Shown here in pieces: positions 23,685 through 31,537 of a stretch of DNA of 64,000 nt; within the stretch, counting starts at the first letter, position 1; every line of letters starts with the position of its first letter. A model generated the notes under the pieces. The model was not told the DNA's origin. It was given only the letters and a program-made list of their open reading frames with translations, and searched no databases. Origin of the DNA: Maritimibacter alkaliphilus HTCC2654 (GTDB lineage Bacteria > Pseudomonadota > Alphaproteobacteria > Rhodobacterales > Rhodobacteraceae). The position numbers were made by a program, and so were the translations under genes. The stretch is from assembly GCF_000152805.1 (NCBI RefSeq), contig NZ_CH902578.1:1549927-1613926 (forward strand). The letters run 5' to 3'.

Positions 23685-24302
23685 TCAGGTCAGAACGACC
23701 TCGTTTTCGCCTGTGCGGATACGGGCCGCCATGCCCACCGGACCTTCGACCACCTCGACGCGGGTATCGTCCAGAAACGGCGCGAGGGCGGCGCGCAGGG
23801 CCGCTGCGTCGGGATGGGACAGGGTGAGCGCGACAAGGCGCGCGCCACCGTCGGGAATGGCCGGGGCGGGATGCGGGCTGTCCCACTGGATCAGGCTGGG
23901 AAACATCCCGTCGAAGGGGAGTTTTCCGTCCGCCGGGATCGCCATGCGCCAGGAATAGGGGCCACGCGCCAGCGCGGTCCCCTCGCCCGTGCCCTTGGGC
24001 GCCATGGCCAGACCTTCAGCCAGATTGTCGACCCGCATGACCCAGTTGGTCAGACGCGGAGGCCCGGTGCGGTTGTCGAGATCGAAGAACCTAGGCCGAC
24101 CGGGCGAGGTCGCGTCGGGGTTCGCGGCGATCACCTCGAGATAGTCGGCGGGGCCGAGCGAGAGCAGGCGGTTGTGCGTGCCCATCGAGGCATGGTCGCC
24201 GCCGCCGTCCATGGGCTGACCCAGCGTCCGCTCCACATGGTCCACACCGCTGGCCAACGTGGTCGTCGTGACCACGAGGTGATCCAAAGTCGCGTAGCTC
24301 AT
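23685..24302 (-). CDS. VOC-superfamily (glyoxalase-like) protein
   Basis: A 205-residue protein with the start TLDHLVVTTTTLASGVDHVE and SMGTHNRLLSLGPADYLEVI, the pattern of the glyoxalase-like domain family (PF13468 type) of the vicinal-oxygen-chelate fold. Such proteins bind a divalent metal and act as dioxygenases, isomerases or resistance proteins; here the metal-binding set (His7/8, Glu near 57, later acidic residues) is plausible but I cannot assign a reaction. Stand-alone gene between the TerB-DnaJ pair and the amidohydrolase. Confidence 0.8.
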   Translation of the reverse strand: MSYATLDHLVVTTTTLASGVDHVERTLGQPMDGGGDHASMGTHNRLLSLGPADYLEVIAANPDATSPGRPRFFDLDNRTGPPRLTNWVMRVDNLAEGLAMAPKGTGEGTALARGPYSWRMAIPADGKLPFDGMFPSLIQWDSPHPAPAIPDGGARLVALTLSHPDAAALRAALAPFLDDTRVEVVEGPVGMAARIRTGENEVVLT

Positions 24303-24380
24303 CCCGTTCCCCTTGCGCGCGCACTATGGCACGATGGCAAGGGAAACCAAAATGTTATCTGCGGAAACTAACTTTACCGG

Positions 24381-25715
24381 CTACCGCGCCAACGCGGTGG
24401 CGAGCCGGTTCTGCGTCTCGATCACGCGGGGCAGATCGATGGTCGTGACATACCCGTCGCGCACCACCTGACGCCCCTCGACGAACAGGTGTTTCACCCG
24501 TGTCGGCCCGGCGAGGAGGAGCGCCGCCGGATCCCAGCTTCCGGCGGATTCCACGCCCGAAACGTCCCAGACCGCGATGTCGGCGCGCTTGCCGACCGCG
24601 ATCTGCCCGCAGTCGTCCCGTCCCAGCACCTCGGCCCCGCCCCGTGTCGCGATCCAGAGGGCTTCGCGTGCCGACATCTTGTCGGCCCCTTGCGCGACCC
24701 GTTGCAGGAGCATCGCCTGCCGCGCCTCGGCCACGAGGTTTCCGGCGTCGTTGGAGGCCGATCCGTCGACGCCCAGACCCACGTGAACGCCCGCGTCGCG
24801 CATCGCACGCACCGGCGCGATGCCCGAGCCGAGGCGGCAGTTGGAACAGGGGCAATGGGCAACGCCGGTCCGGCTGCGGGCGAACAGGTCGATCTCGGCC
24901 CCGTCCAGTTTCACGCAATGGGCGTGCCAGACGTCGTCCCCGGTCCAGCCCAGATCCTCGGCATACTGCCCCGGACGGCAGCCGAACATCTCTTCGGAAT
25001 AAGCGATGTCCTCGTCGTTTTCGGCCAGATGAGTGTGCAGCATCACGCCCTTGTCGCGGGCAAGGAGGGCCGCGTCGCGCATCAGCTCCCGGCTCACCGA
25101 AAAGGGCGAACAGGGCGCGACGCCGACGCGGATCATCGACCCTTCGGAGGCGTCGTGATGCGCGTCGATCACGCGGATGCAGTCGTTCAGGATATCCTCT
25201 TCGCGCTCGACCACGCTGTCGGGCGGCAACCCGCCTGCGCTTTCCCCGATGGACATGGAGCCGCGCGTGGGGTGGAACCGCATCCCGATCTCGCGCGCCG
25301 CGTCGATCGTGTCGTCAAGACGCGCGCCGTTCGGGAAGAGGTAGAGGTGATCCGAGGTCAGCGTGCAGCCCGACAGCGCGAGTTCGGCAAGTCCCGTGAG
25401 GGCCGAAATCCGCATCTCGTCGGGCCCGAACCGTGCCCAGATCGGGTAGAGCGTCTTGAGCCAGCCGAAGAGCAGCGCGTCCTGCCCGCCCGGCACGGCA
25501 CGGGTCAGGGTCTGGTAGAGGTGGTGGTGCGTGTTCACGAGACCGGGGGTGACGAGGCAGCCCCTCGCGTCCACCACTTCGCCCATCGGGTCGAGGTCGG
25601 GACCGACCGCGGCGATCATCCCGTCGGTGATGCGAATGTCGCAATCGGTCAATTCGGACTGGCCATCGTCCATGGTCAGAACGGTGGTGATGTTGCGGAT
25701 CGTCAAGTCCGCCAT
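24381..25715 (-). CDS. Amidohydrolase, 8-oxoguanine deaminase / hydroxyatrazine-hydrolase group
   Basis: A 444-residue metal-dependent deaminase of the TrzN/AtzB/guanine deaminase family. Metal-binding motifs: NTHHHLYQT (HxH), LHTHLAEND, the WHAHCVKLD box and GVDGSASNDAG with the catalytic Asp. The sequence LFGWLKTLYPIWARFGPD is characteristic of the group that includes 8-oxoguanine deaminase, so I infer deamination of a modified purine or triazine. Start at 25715 (MADLTIRN); it overlaps hisN by one base, but no link with histidine synthesis is obvious. Cytoplasmic. Confidence 0.85.
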   Translation of the reverse strand: MADLTIRNITTVLTMDDGQSELTDCDIRITDGMIAAVGPDLDPMGEVVDARGCLVTPGLVNTHHHLYQTLTRAVPGGQDALLFGWLKTLYPIWARFGPDEMRISALTGLAELALSGCTLTSDHLYLFPNGARLDDTIDAAREIGMRFHPTRGSMSIGESAGGLPPDSVVEREEDILNDCIRVIDAHHDASEGSMIRVGVAPCSPFSVSRELMRDAALLARDKGVMLHTHLAENDEDIAYSEEMFGCRPGQYAEDLGWTGDDVWHAHCVKLDGAEIDLFARSRTGVAHCPCSNCRLGSGIAPVRAMRDAGVHVGLGVDGSASNDAGNLVAEARQAMLLQRVAQGADKMSAREALWIATRGGAEVLGRDDCGQIAVGKRADIAVWDVSGVESAGSWDPAALLLAGPTRVKHLFVEGRQVVRDGYVTTIDLPRVIETQNRLATALAR

Positions 25716-26515
25716 CAATCGGTATCCGACAGGATCGCAAGGGCGGCGGCATGGATCGCGGGGTTCGCGGCGGCAAGGGCGCGGCCGCCTTCGTGAGCCG
25801 GCCCGCCTTTCCAGTCGGTGACGATCCCGCCTGCGGCACGGACCACGGCGATGGGTGCCTGAATGTCGTAGGCGTTCAGCCCCGCTTCGACCACGAGGTC
25901 GATGTGTCCGGCGGCCAGCAGCGCATAAGCATAGCAATCGGCCCCGTAGCGGGTGAGTTTGCAATGGCTAGCGAGCCGGTGGAACCCGGTGCGCTCGGCC
26001 TTGTTGCCGACCTCGGGAAACGTGGTGAAAATCGTCGCCTCTTCCAGACCCTCGGTGGCACGGGTGGAAAGCGGGCGGGTGCCCAGCGGTCCGGTCATCT
26101 CGCCCAGACCGAAGCCGCCGACGAACCGTTCGCCGATGTAAGGCTGGTCGATGATGCCGAGGTCCGGCCCCCCCGCGCCGCCGACGGCAATCAGAACGCC
26201 CCATGTCGGAGAGCCGGAAATGAAGGCGCGCGTGCCGTCGATGGGGTCGAGAACCCATGTCAGACCGCTGGTGCCGGGTTGGCGCCCGAATTCTTCGCCA
26301 TGAATGCCGTCGTCGGGACGCCGATCCGCCAGCACCGCCCGCATCGCGGTTTCGGCGGCCCGGTCGGCTTCCGTCACCGGGTCGAACCCGTCGTCCAGCT
26401 TGTTGTCGGAGACCAGCGCGGTGCTGCGAAACCACGGCAGGATGGCGGCCCGCGCGGCATCCGCCATCGCGTGAGCCGTGGCAATCAGATCGGATTGTTC
26501 TTCGGAAAAAGTCAC
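25715..26515 (-). CDS. hisN: Histidinol-phosphatase HisN (inositol-monophosphatase family)
   Basis: A 266-residue Mg2+-dependent phosphatase. It shows the family metal motifs GEEFGRQ, LDPIDGTRAFISGSPTWG and NAYDIQAPIAVVRAAGG. IMPase-type histidinol-phosphate phosphatases (HisN) of alphaproteobacteria have this length and the WVLDPIDGTRAF pattern, so I call hisN; inositol monophosphatase or another sugar phosphatase is the alternative. It is co-directional with the amidohydrolase and follows the XRE regulator by 63 bp. Confidence 0.82.
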   Translation of the reverse strand: MTFSEEQSDLIATAHAMADAARAAILPWFRSTALVSDNKLDDGFDPVTEADRAAETAMRAVLADRRPDDGIHGEEFGRQPGTSGLTWVLDPIDGTRAFISGSPTWGVLIAVGGAGGPDLGIIDQPYIGERFVGGFGLGEMTGPLGTRPLSTRATEGLEEATIFTTFPEVGNKAERTGFHRLASHCKLTRYGADCYAYALLAAGHIDLVVEAGLNAYDIQAPIAVVRAAGGIVTDWKGGPAHEGGRALAAANPAIHAAALAILSDTD

Positions 26516-26578
26516 GGCACCCGCACCGAAAGGTTCACCCTTCGGCGGTAGAACGTCACCCCAAGCGCGTCAAGGCTT

Positions 26579-26947
26579 TCAGGCCGCGTCGGACAGCACG
26601 CGCGCGAGTTCGAACAGCCGACGCCGCTGGTTTTCGGGGATCGCGTAATAGCTGCGCACGAGTTCGAGCGCCTCTTTGTCGGCAAGGATGTCGTCGGGCA
26701 AGGCATGTTCCGCCTCCCGCTCGGCCCCGCCTTCCAGACCCTCGAAAAAGAAGCTCACCGGCACCGAAAGCGCGTCCGAGATATCCCAGAGTCGGGACGC
26801 GGACACACGGTTCATGCCGGTCTCATACTTCTGGATCTGCTGGAACTTGATCCCGACCTTTTCGGCAAGCTGTTGCTGCGTCATACCGACCATCCAGCGG
26901 CGATGACGTATTCTCTTTCCCACATGGACATCCACTGGATGCTTCAT
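26579..26947 (-). CDS. XRE-family helix-turn-helix regulator
   Basis: A 122-residue cytoplasmic regulator. The XRE domain is near residues 10-65: GKRIRHRRWMVGMTQQQLAEKVG, then FQQIQKYETGMNRVSASRLW. The rest (EHALPDDILADKEALELVRSYYAI and onward) is helical and typical of a small family that is widespread in Rhodobacteraceae with one to three paralogues. No effector domain is visible. It is preceded by a 384-bp low-GC region with two dyads that could be its own operators. Confidence 0.87.
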   Translation of the reverse strand: MKHPVDVHVGKRIRHRRWMVGMTQQQLAEKVGIKFQQIQKYETGMNRVSASRLWDISDALSVPVSFFFEGLEGGAEREAEHALPDDILADKEALELVRSYYAIPENQRRRLFELARVLSDAA

Positions 26948-27331
26948 CGATGACGTCTCCCAACAAACACGCTCCGCAACCCCATTAGAAAGCTACAGTT
27001 TCCATTCAACCACAACCTGTCTTTTTGGCCACACCCGAGGATGCCTAAAAACTGGTTTTATTCCAGATACTTAAAGAAATTTCAGCTCGTCACGTGCTAA
27101 CCCTATGGTTAACCCTTTACCCTCAATTTTTCGCCTTATACGTGTATTGCAAATTGCAAACACCGGCTTAAGTCGCTTTTGGAACCCGTCGTCGACCGAT
27201 TCCCTCTCAAAAACCATCCCCGTTCCGGCCGCCAACACAGGCCCCGACAACTCGTCATGCGATATCACGCAGCGTCGCCCTCGCCTTGCAAAGCAGCCGC
27301 CGTTAGCGTGAGCGACAAACAGGAGGGCGGC
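26948..27331. other. AT-rich intergenic region with candidate operators
   Basis: This 384-bp gap is clearly poorer in GC than the rest of the window and has no credible ORF. It holds a dyad TAACC-N4-GGTTA at 27098-27111 and a tandem repeat ATTGCAA-ATTGCAA at 27146-27159. The TTGCAAA units resemble sites of the RamB/PccR regulators (TTTGCAAA) seen in related species. It serves as the divergent promoter region for the XRE regulator and the quinone oxidoreductase. Confidence 0.55.
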
Positions 27332-28300
27332 ATGCGCGCGTATCAAGTTGTATCTTACGACAAAAACCCTGAGTTAGTGGAAACAAATTCGCCAACTCCC
27401 GTAAATGGCGAAATCTTGCTTGAGATTTCAGCCTGTGGGTTGAACTTCGGCGACCTGTTGATGGCCAAGGGGCAGTATCAGGAGAAACCCGACCTTCCCT
27501 TCACTCTGGGCATGGAGGTGGCCGGCACCATCCGCGAGGTCGGTGAAGGGGTCGAGGGATTCGAGCCGGGGATGCGTGTGCTTGTGGGCGGCGGGTCCGG
27601 CGGGCTTGCGGACTTCGGCACCTTCCCGGCGACCAAGGCGATCCGCATCCCCGATTCGATGTCCTTCACCGATGCGGCGGCGTTTCAGGTGGCCTATGGC
27701 ACATCGCATGTCGGGCTGGACTACCGCGCGCGGTTGCAGCCGGGCGAGAACCTTCTGGTGCTCGGCGCGGCCGGCGGCGTCGGCATGACGGCCATCGAGA
27801 TCGGCAAGCTCATGGGTGCCAAGGTCATCGCCTGCGCCCGCGGCAAGGAAAAGCTCGAGGTCTGCAAGAGCGCCGGGGCCGACGTGCTGATCGACAGCGA
27901 AACCGACGATCTGCGCGAGGCGGTCAAGGCCGCCGGGGGCGCCGATGTGATTTATGACCCGGTCGGGGGCGATCAGTTCCGCGCCGCCATGCGGGCCACG
28001 AACCCCGAGGCGCGGATTCTGGTCGTCGGCTTCGCCTCGGGCGACATTCCGCAGATCCCGGCCAATCACCTGTTGGTCAAGAACCTCAACATCATGGGGT
28101 ATTACTGGGGTGGCTATAACCGCTTCAAACCCGAGGTGCTGACGAACAGCATGGCGACGCTCATCCGCTGGTATGACGAGGGCAAGCTGAAGCCGCACGT
28201 CGGGGCCACCCTGCCGCTCGAACAGGCGGGGGACGCCTATGAGCTCATGCGTTCGCGCAAGTCCACCGGCAAGGTCGTCGTCACCACGGGTCGCGGCTGA
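27332..28300 (+). CDS. NADPH:quinone oxidoreductase-type MDR protein
   Basis: A 322-residue medium-chain dehydrogenase/reductase without structural zinc. The N-terminal GroES-like domain (ACGLNFGDLLMAKGQYQEKP and PFTLGMEVAGTI) precedes the Rossmann motif LVLGAAGGVGMTAIEIGKLMG. It uses NADPH to reduce quinones or enoyl compounds; the acrylyl-CoA reductase branch is a possibility. The ATG at 27332 follows a perfect AGGAGG at 27321, spacing five; the in-frame ORF from 27179 is not convincing. It converges on the LysR gene with a 64-bp overlap of coding ends. Confidence 0.85.
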   Translation: MRAYQVVSYDKNPELVETNSPTPVNGEILLEISACGLNFGDLLMAKGQYQEKPDLPFTLGMEVAGTIREVGEGVEGFEPGMRVLVGGGSGGLADFGTFPATKAIRIPDSMSFTDAAAFQVAYGTSHVGLDYRARLQPGENLLVLGAAGGVGMTAIEIGKLMGAKVIACARGKEKLEVCKSAGADVLIDSETDDLREAVKAAGGADVIYDPVGGDQFRAAMRATNPEARILVVGFASGDIPQIPANHLLVKNLNIMGYYWGGYNRFKPEVLTNSMATLIRWYDEGKLKPHVGATLPLEQAGDAYELMRSRKSTGKVVVTTGRG

Positions 28301-29154
28301 GCCATCGTCGAATAGGCCTGCCGGAGCATGTGCAGAAGCGCCTGATGCGCCTCGCCCCGGCAGCTTTCGGCGACATAGAGATTGACGTTGTTGATCGGCA
28401 GGTCGGGCAGCGCGCCGCCGTGGTCGATGGGCTCGAGCGGGTCCATCTGAGTGCCCGCGAGCCGGGCATGAACGGCGAGGTCGGCCACCACGCTTGCGTC
28501 GATGGTGCGGCTCATCTCGCTCGTCACCGCCATTTCCCAAGGGATGCCCGCAGCGTCCAGGGCCGATTGCACGCCGGCGCGGAATTTGCACCGCTCTTCG
28601 AAGGCGAGGCGCAGGGGGCGCTGTTTCCACGCCCGGCCACCGGGGGCCCCGACCCATGTGAGCGGCAGGTGGCACAGCGTTTCGCCGTTGCCCTCGCCAC
28701 GCTCCTCGGTCGTCAGGATGACATCGCAGGCCCCGCGCACGAATTCCTGCTTCAGCGCCCGCGTGAAGGACGAGATGAGCGTGACCTTCATCCGGGGAAA
28801 CTCGGCATGGAAGCGTTGCAGCACCGGCGGTAGGGCGGGCATCACGATGTCATGGGGCACCCCCAGCGTGATCTCGCCCTCGAGCGCGTTGTCGGTGAGC
28901 TTGCCCCAGACCTGATCGTTCAGTTCCAGCATCCGGCGGGCATATGAAAGCAGCTGCTCCCCCTCGCCCGTCAGTTCGATGGATCGCCCGGACCGGTCGA
29001 ACAGCGGCTGACCGATCGACTCCTCCAACCGCTTGAGCTGCATCGACACGGCGGATTGGCTGAGATGCAGGAGCCCGGCGGCGCGGGTCACGCCGCCCAC
29101 GTCGGCCACGGTGACGAAGGCGCGCAGCGCGGTGAGGTCGAGGTTTCGGGCCAT
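28237..29154 (-). CDS. LysR-family regulator (LrhA/HexA-like)
   Basis: A 305-residue LysR protein. The helix-turn-helix is at DVGGVTRAAGLLHLSQSAVSMQL, followed by RLEESIGQPLFDRSGRSIELT. The effector domain has LPLTWVGAPGG, typical of LrhA/HexA/PecT-type regulators. I use the ATG at 29154. It is divergent from the DUF1127 gene, a frequent pairing in alphaproteobacteria, and the 122-bp gap contains a GTAATG-N14-CATTAC dyad, so it probably regulates that gene. The last 64 bases overlap the convergent oxidoreductase. Confidence 0.9.
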   Translation of the reverse strand: MARNLDLTALRAFVTVADVGGVTRAAGLLHLSQSAVSMQLKRLEESIGQPLFDRSGRSIELTGEGEQLLSYARRMLELNDQVWGKLTDNALEGEITLGVPHDIVMPALPPVLQRFHAEFPRMKVTLISSFTRALKQEFVRGACDVILTTEERGEGNGETLCHLPLTWVGAPGGRAWKQRPLRLAFEERCKFRAGVQSALDAAGIPWEMAVTSEMSRTIDASVVADLAVHARLAGTQMDPLEPIDHGGALPDLPINNVNLYVAESCRGEAHQALLHMLRQAYSTMAQPRPVVTTTLPVDLRERMSS

Positions 29155-29229
29155 ATCACGATCCTTGATGGATACCGTCAAAATCATTCGCTTCCATAAT
29201 TCACGAAAGCGGTGCAGATATCAAGCATC

Positions 29230-29255
29230 GTAATGAAACGACCAGAAAGCATTAC
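29230..29255. promoter_or_regulatory. Candidate LysR operator between LysR and DUF1127 genes
   Basis: Inverted repeat GTAATG (29230-29235) and CATTAC (29250-29255) with 14 bases between. It lies 22 bp before the DUF1127 start in the divergent region. Assignment to the LysR neighbour is inferred from position only. Confidence 0.4.
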
Positions 29256-29276
29256 ATTTCGAGAAGGAAACACGCC

Positions 29277-29489
29277 ATGTCCATCGCCCGCCGCCGTATC
29301 GGCTTTGCCCCCCTGCGCAGGGTTTCGATCCTAAATGTCCTCTTCGCCATGCACGCGACGCGCCGCCAGCGCCGGGCACTGGGCAAGCTCGACTCGCATC
29401 TGCTGGACGACATCGGCGTGACGCACAAACAGGCGTGGTCGGAAACAAACCGGCCGTTCTGGGAGCTTCCGTCCCGCCACCACTGGTAA
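29277..29489 (+). CDS. DUF1127 small arginine-rich protein
   Basis: A 70-residue basic protein with the DUF1127 core TRRQRRALGKLDSHLLDDIGV followed by NRPFWELP. Small DUF1127 proteins in alphaproteobacteria are linked to phosphate and carbon metabolism and RNA turnover (for example CcaF1 in Rhodobacter). It has an AGAAGGA ribosome site directly upstream and is divergent from the LysR regulator. First 25 residues are a basic leader before the domain. Function here is inferred from the family only. Confidence 0.85.
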   Translation: MSIARRRIGFAPLRRVSILNVLFAMHATRRQRRALGKLDSHLLDDIGVTHKQAWSETNRPFWELPSRHHW

Positions 29490-29623
29490 CTTCACCGACT
29501 TGTCAGCCCGGGGGTCGATTTGACCCCCGGAAATGCTTGAAAACCTTGCCATGCTTGCCAATATTCATCTGGAGTTCGGGTTTACGTCGCCCGACTGGGA
29601 TTTTGGTTTCATGGAGGCAGCTA

Positions 29624-30361
29624 ATGGCTGAACAAAGAACGGTCCGCGCCGGTGTTGGTGCCCGCGCGGCACAGATCGACGAGGGCCTTCGCGCCCATAT
29701 GAACAAGATCTACGGGCTGATGTCCGTGGGTCTTCTGGTCACCGCAGGGGTGGCATGGGCGTTCGGCACGGCTGAACCGCTTCAGGCGCTGCTGCGCGAC
29801 CCGGTGACGCTGTCGCCGAACATCCTCGGCTGGATCGTGATGTTCCTGCCGTTGGTCATGGTCTTCGCCTTCGGCGCCGCGATCAACCGGCTGTCGGCGG
29901 CCGGCGCACAGCTGTTCTTCTACGTCTTCGCCGCCGTCATGGGCATGTCGATCTCGTGGATCTTCATGGCCTTCACGGGGGTCTCGATCGCGCAGACCTT
30001 CCTCATCACGGCGATCGCCTTCGCGGGCCTGTCGCTTTGGGGCTACACCACGAAGAAGGACATCTCCGGCTGGGGGTCGTTCCTTATCATGGGTCTGATC
30101 GGCCTGATCCTGGCCTCGATCGTGAACATCTTCCTGGGCTCGCCCGCGATCCACTTCGCGATCTCGGCGCTCGGTGTGCTGATCTTCGCGGGTCTCACGG
30201 CCTATGACACCCAGAAGCTGAAGAACGACTACATCCAGCACGCCCATGCGATGGACAGCGAATGGCTGGCGAAGTCGGCGATCATGGGGGCGCTGAACCT
30301 CTACCTCGACTTCATCAACCTGTTCATGTTCCTGCTCCAGTTCCTCGGCAATCGCGAGTAA
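29624..30361 (+). CDS. Bax inhibitor-1 (YccA/BI-1) family membrane protein
   Basis: A 245-residue inner-membrane protein with seven hydrophobic segments and the family start LRAHMNKIYGLMSVGLLVTAGVAW. The GLTAYDTQKLK motif near residue 185, the hallmark with a conserved Asp, is present. Bacterial members include YccA, which modulates FtsH proteolysis, and BsYetJ, a pH-dependent calcium channel; either role is possible. The start at 29624 follows GGAGGCAG. A strong terminator at 30385-30412 ends the unit, so it is a single-gene transcript. Confidence 0.92.
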   Translation: MAEQRTVRAGVGARAAQIDEGLRAHMNKIYGLMSVGLLVTAGVAWAFGTAEPLQALLRDPVTLSPNILGWIVMFLPLVMVFAFGAAINRLSAAGAQLFFYVFAAVMGMSISWIFMAFTGVSIAQTFLITAIAFAGLSLWGYTTKKDISGWGSFLIMGLIGLILASIVNIFLGSPAIHFAISALGVLIFAGLTAYDTQKLKNDYIQHAHAMDSEWLAKSAIMGALNLYLDFINLFMFLLQFLGNRE

Positions 30362-30384
30362 CCGCAGGCGGAGAACACCCCGAA

Positions 30385-30412
30385 GGGCCGGTCCAAGCGA
30401 CCGGCCCTTTTT
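30385..30412 (+). terminator. Rho-independent terminator of the Bax-1 gene
   Basis: Nine-base-pair perfect stem GGGCCGGTC/GACCGGCCC with a CAAGC loop, followed by TTTTT. It lies 24 bp after the stop. Confidence 0.9.
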
Positions 30413-30470
30413 GCATGGATTGGCATCAATCGACGTGATGACACCCTTTTGGCGACCAATTCCCGCCACA

Positions 30471-30508
30471 TTTACCAACTACGCAACCCTGAGGGGCAAC
30501 TTGGTAAA
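30471..30508 (+). repeat. Nested inverted repeat before the 40-residue membrane protein
   Basis: Outer arms TTTACCAA (30471-30478) and TTGGTAAA (30501-30508) enclose a smaller CCCT/AGGG hairpin. It ends 12 bp before the start codon, next to the ribosome site CGAGGGA. It could be an operator or an RNA hairpin that affects translation. Confidence 0.5.
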
Positions 30509-30520
30509 CGAGGGATTACT

Positions 30521-30643
30521 ATGACCACCATCACTCTTGTCGGCGTCGGCGCATTCTTTTCCGGCGTCGCGCTCATGTATCTTGTCATGAGCCGCACCGC
30601 GAACAAACGCCGTCTGGAAGAGATGCAGGGCTCGGAAGCCTGA
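30521..30643 (+). CDS. Small single-membrane-span protein, 40 residues
   Basis: Translation gives MTTITLVGVGAFFSGVALMY then LVMSRTANKRRLEEMQGSEA. There is one transmembrane helix of about 20 residues followed by a basic, then acidic, cytoplasmic tail. It has a clean ribosome site (CGAGGGA), a terminator just after it (30662-30692) and a dyad before it, which together argue for a real gene. Proteins of this form are common in roseobacters; function unknown. Small membrane proteins often tune a larger partner, but none is evident. Confidence 0.75.
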   Translation: MTTITLVGVGAFFSGVALMYLVMSRTANKRRLEEMQGSEA

Positions 30644-30661
30644 TCTCACCCGGACACGAAC

Positions 30662-30692
30662 GAAAGGCCGCGCGGACCCCGCGCGGCCTTTC
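30662..30692. terminator. Bidirectional terminator hairpin
   Basis: Fourteen-base-pair perfect stem GAAAGGCCGCGCGG/CCGCGCGGCCTTTC with loop ACC. It sits between the 40-residue ORF and the convergent GNAT gene, so it can serve both. The pairing of A- and T-rich ends gives a U-run in either direction. Confidence 0.85.
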
Positions 30693-30698
30693 GCCGTT

Positions 30699-31250
30699 CT
30701 ACAACACCCGGCGCATCTGAACCGCCGGAAAGCTGAGACCCGGTCCCAGCGCCAGATCGACCTCGCCCTGGTCGCTGAACCCCATGCGCGCGTAAAAGCC
30801 CCGCGCGGTGAGGGTCGACAGGCAGGAAAGCACCCGGACGCCCGCGTCACGGGCGTCTTCGATCACCGTCTCCAGAAGGATGGCCCCGACCCCTGACCCC
30901 GCGTGATCGGGATGCACCGCGACATGGCGCACATGGCCCCAGTCGAGCGGCGCGGCCCCGCCCGCCGGTCCGCGCCAGGTCCAGCCCCCTGCCCCGATCA
31001 AATCGCCGCCCCCGGTCTCGGCCACCAGATACCCCGGCGCCATCAGCAGGTCCGGCTGCGCCCGGCCGATCTTGGGAACCGCCTGCGCCAACACGGACGG
31101 CCGGTAATCGGGGGCGAGCAGGACGCGGTAGCTTTCGGTCAGAAGCCGCGTGAGCGCGGCCTCGTCGTCCGGCTGCGCCCGGCGCAGCGTGAAGGGGGGA
31201 AGCGTCGGGGAATGGCGTTGCCCCGCTTCGGGTTCGCAATGGTGGATCAT
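30699..31250 (-). CDS. GNAT-family N-acetyltransferase
   Basis: A 183-residue acetyltransferase. The acetyl-CoA motif VAVHPDHAGSGVGAILLETVI (R/Q-x-x-G-x-G/A with Ser-Gly-Val-Gly) is clear, with the preceding LIGAGGWTWRG strand. Substrate unknown: it may be an amine, antibiotic or protein N-terminus. I start at the ATG at 31250 (MIHHCEPEAG); the longer frame from 31310 is basic and unlikely. Cytoplasmic. It is separated from rpmG by a terminator, so it has its own promoter. Confidence 0.87.
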   Translation of the reverse strand: MIHHCEPEAGQRHSPTLPPFTLRRAQPDDEAALTRLLTESYRVLLAPDYRPSVLAQAVPKIGRAQPDLLMAPGYLVAETGGGDLIGAGGWTWRGPAGGAAPLDWGHVRHVAVHPDHAGSGVGAILLETVIEDARDAGVRVLSCLSTLTARGFYARMGFSDQGEVDLALGPGLSFPAVQMRRVL

Positions 31251-31312
31251 CCTGTCGGTCCTCTCGTTCGTGTCGTTGGAACGGGGTCCGGGCGGATGTC
31301 GTCTGCACAAAG

Positions 31313-31348
31313 AAAAACCGCGCGTCCCCGGTGGGTCGCGCGGCTTTT
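31313..31348 (-). terminator. Rho-independent terminator of rpmG
   Basis: On the minus strand AAAAGCCGCGCG, a 12-base loop, then CGCGCGGTTTTT. The seven-base GC stem with flanking A/T makes a strong intrinsic terminator 22 bp after the rpmG stop. Confidence 0.88.
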
Positions 31349-31369
31349 ACGTCTTGGCTCAAGAAGGGC

Positions 31370-31537
31370 TTACTTGATCTTGCCTTCTTTGTACTCGACG
31401 TGCTTGCGCGCGACCGGATCGTATTTGCGTACGGTCATCTTCTCGGTCATCGTGCGTGCGTTCTTCTTGGTCACATAGAAGTGGCCCGTGTCCGCGGTCG
31501 AGTTCAGGCGGATCTTGATCGTCGTCGGTTTCGCCAT
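31370..31537 (-). CDS. rpmG: 50S ribosomal protein L33
   Basis: A 55-residue ribosomal protein; translation starts [20 protein letters not shown] and ends [14 protein letters not shown], which matches L33 including the [10 protein letters not shown] block. L33 sits near the E site of the large subunit. This version has no CxxC zinc pairs, the zinc-free form typical of many proteobacteria. It is followed by a terminator and preceded, on the same strand, by a 388-bp region containing a large inverted repeat. The start has the ribosome site GAGGAGC just upstream. Confidence 0.97.
   Translation of the reverse strand: MAKPTTIKIRLNSTADTGHFYVTKKNARTMTEKMTVRKYDPVARKHVEYKEGKIK

Noticed and set aside
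27098-27112. CtrA-type site (TTAA-N7-TTAAC)
   Set aside because: The sequence near TAACC-N4-GGTTA does not have the required spacing of TTAA elements.
27071-27346. Open frames of 91 and 68 codons in the AT-rich gap (both strands)
   Set aside because: No ribosome site or recognisable similarity; the frames overlap each other and the promoter area of the oxidoreductase.
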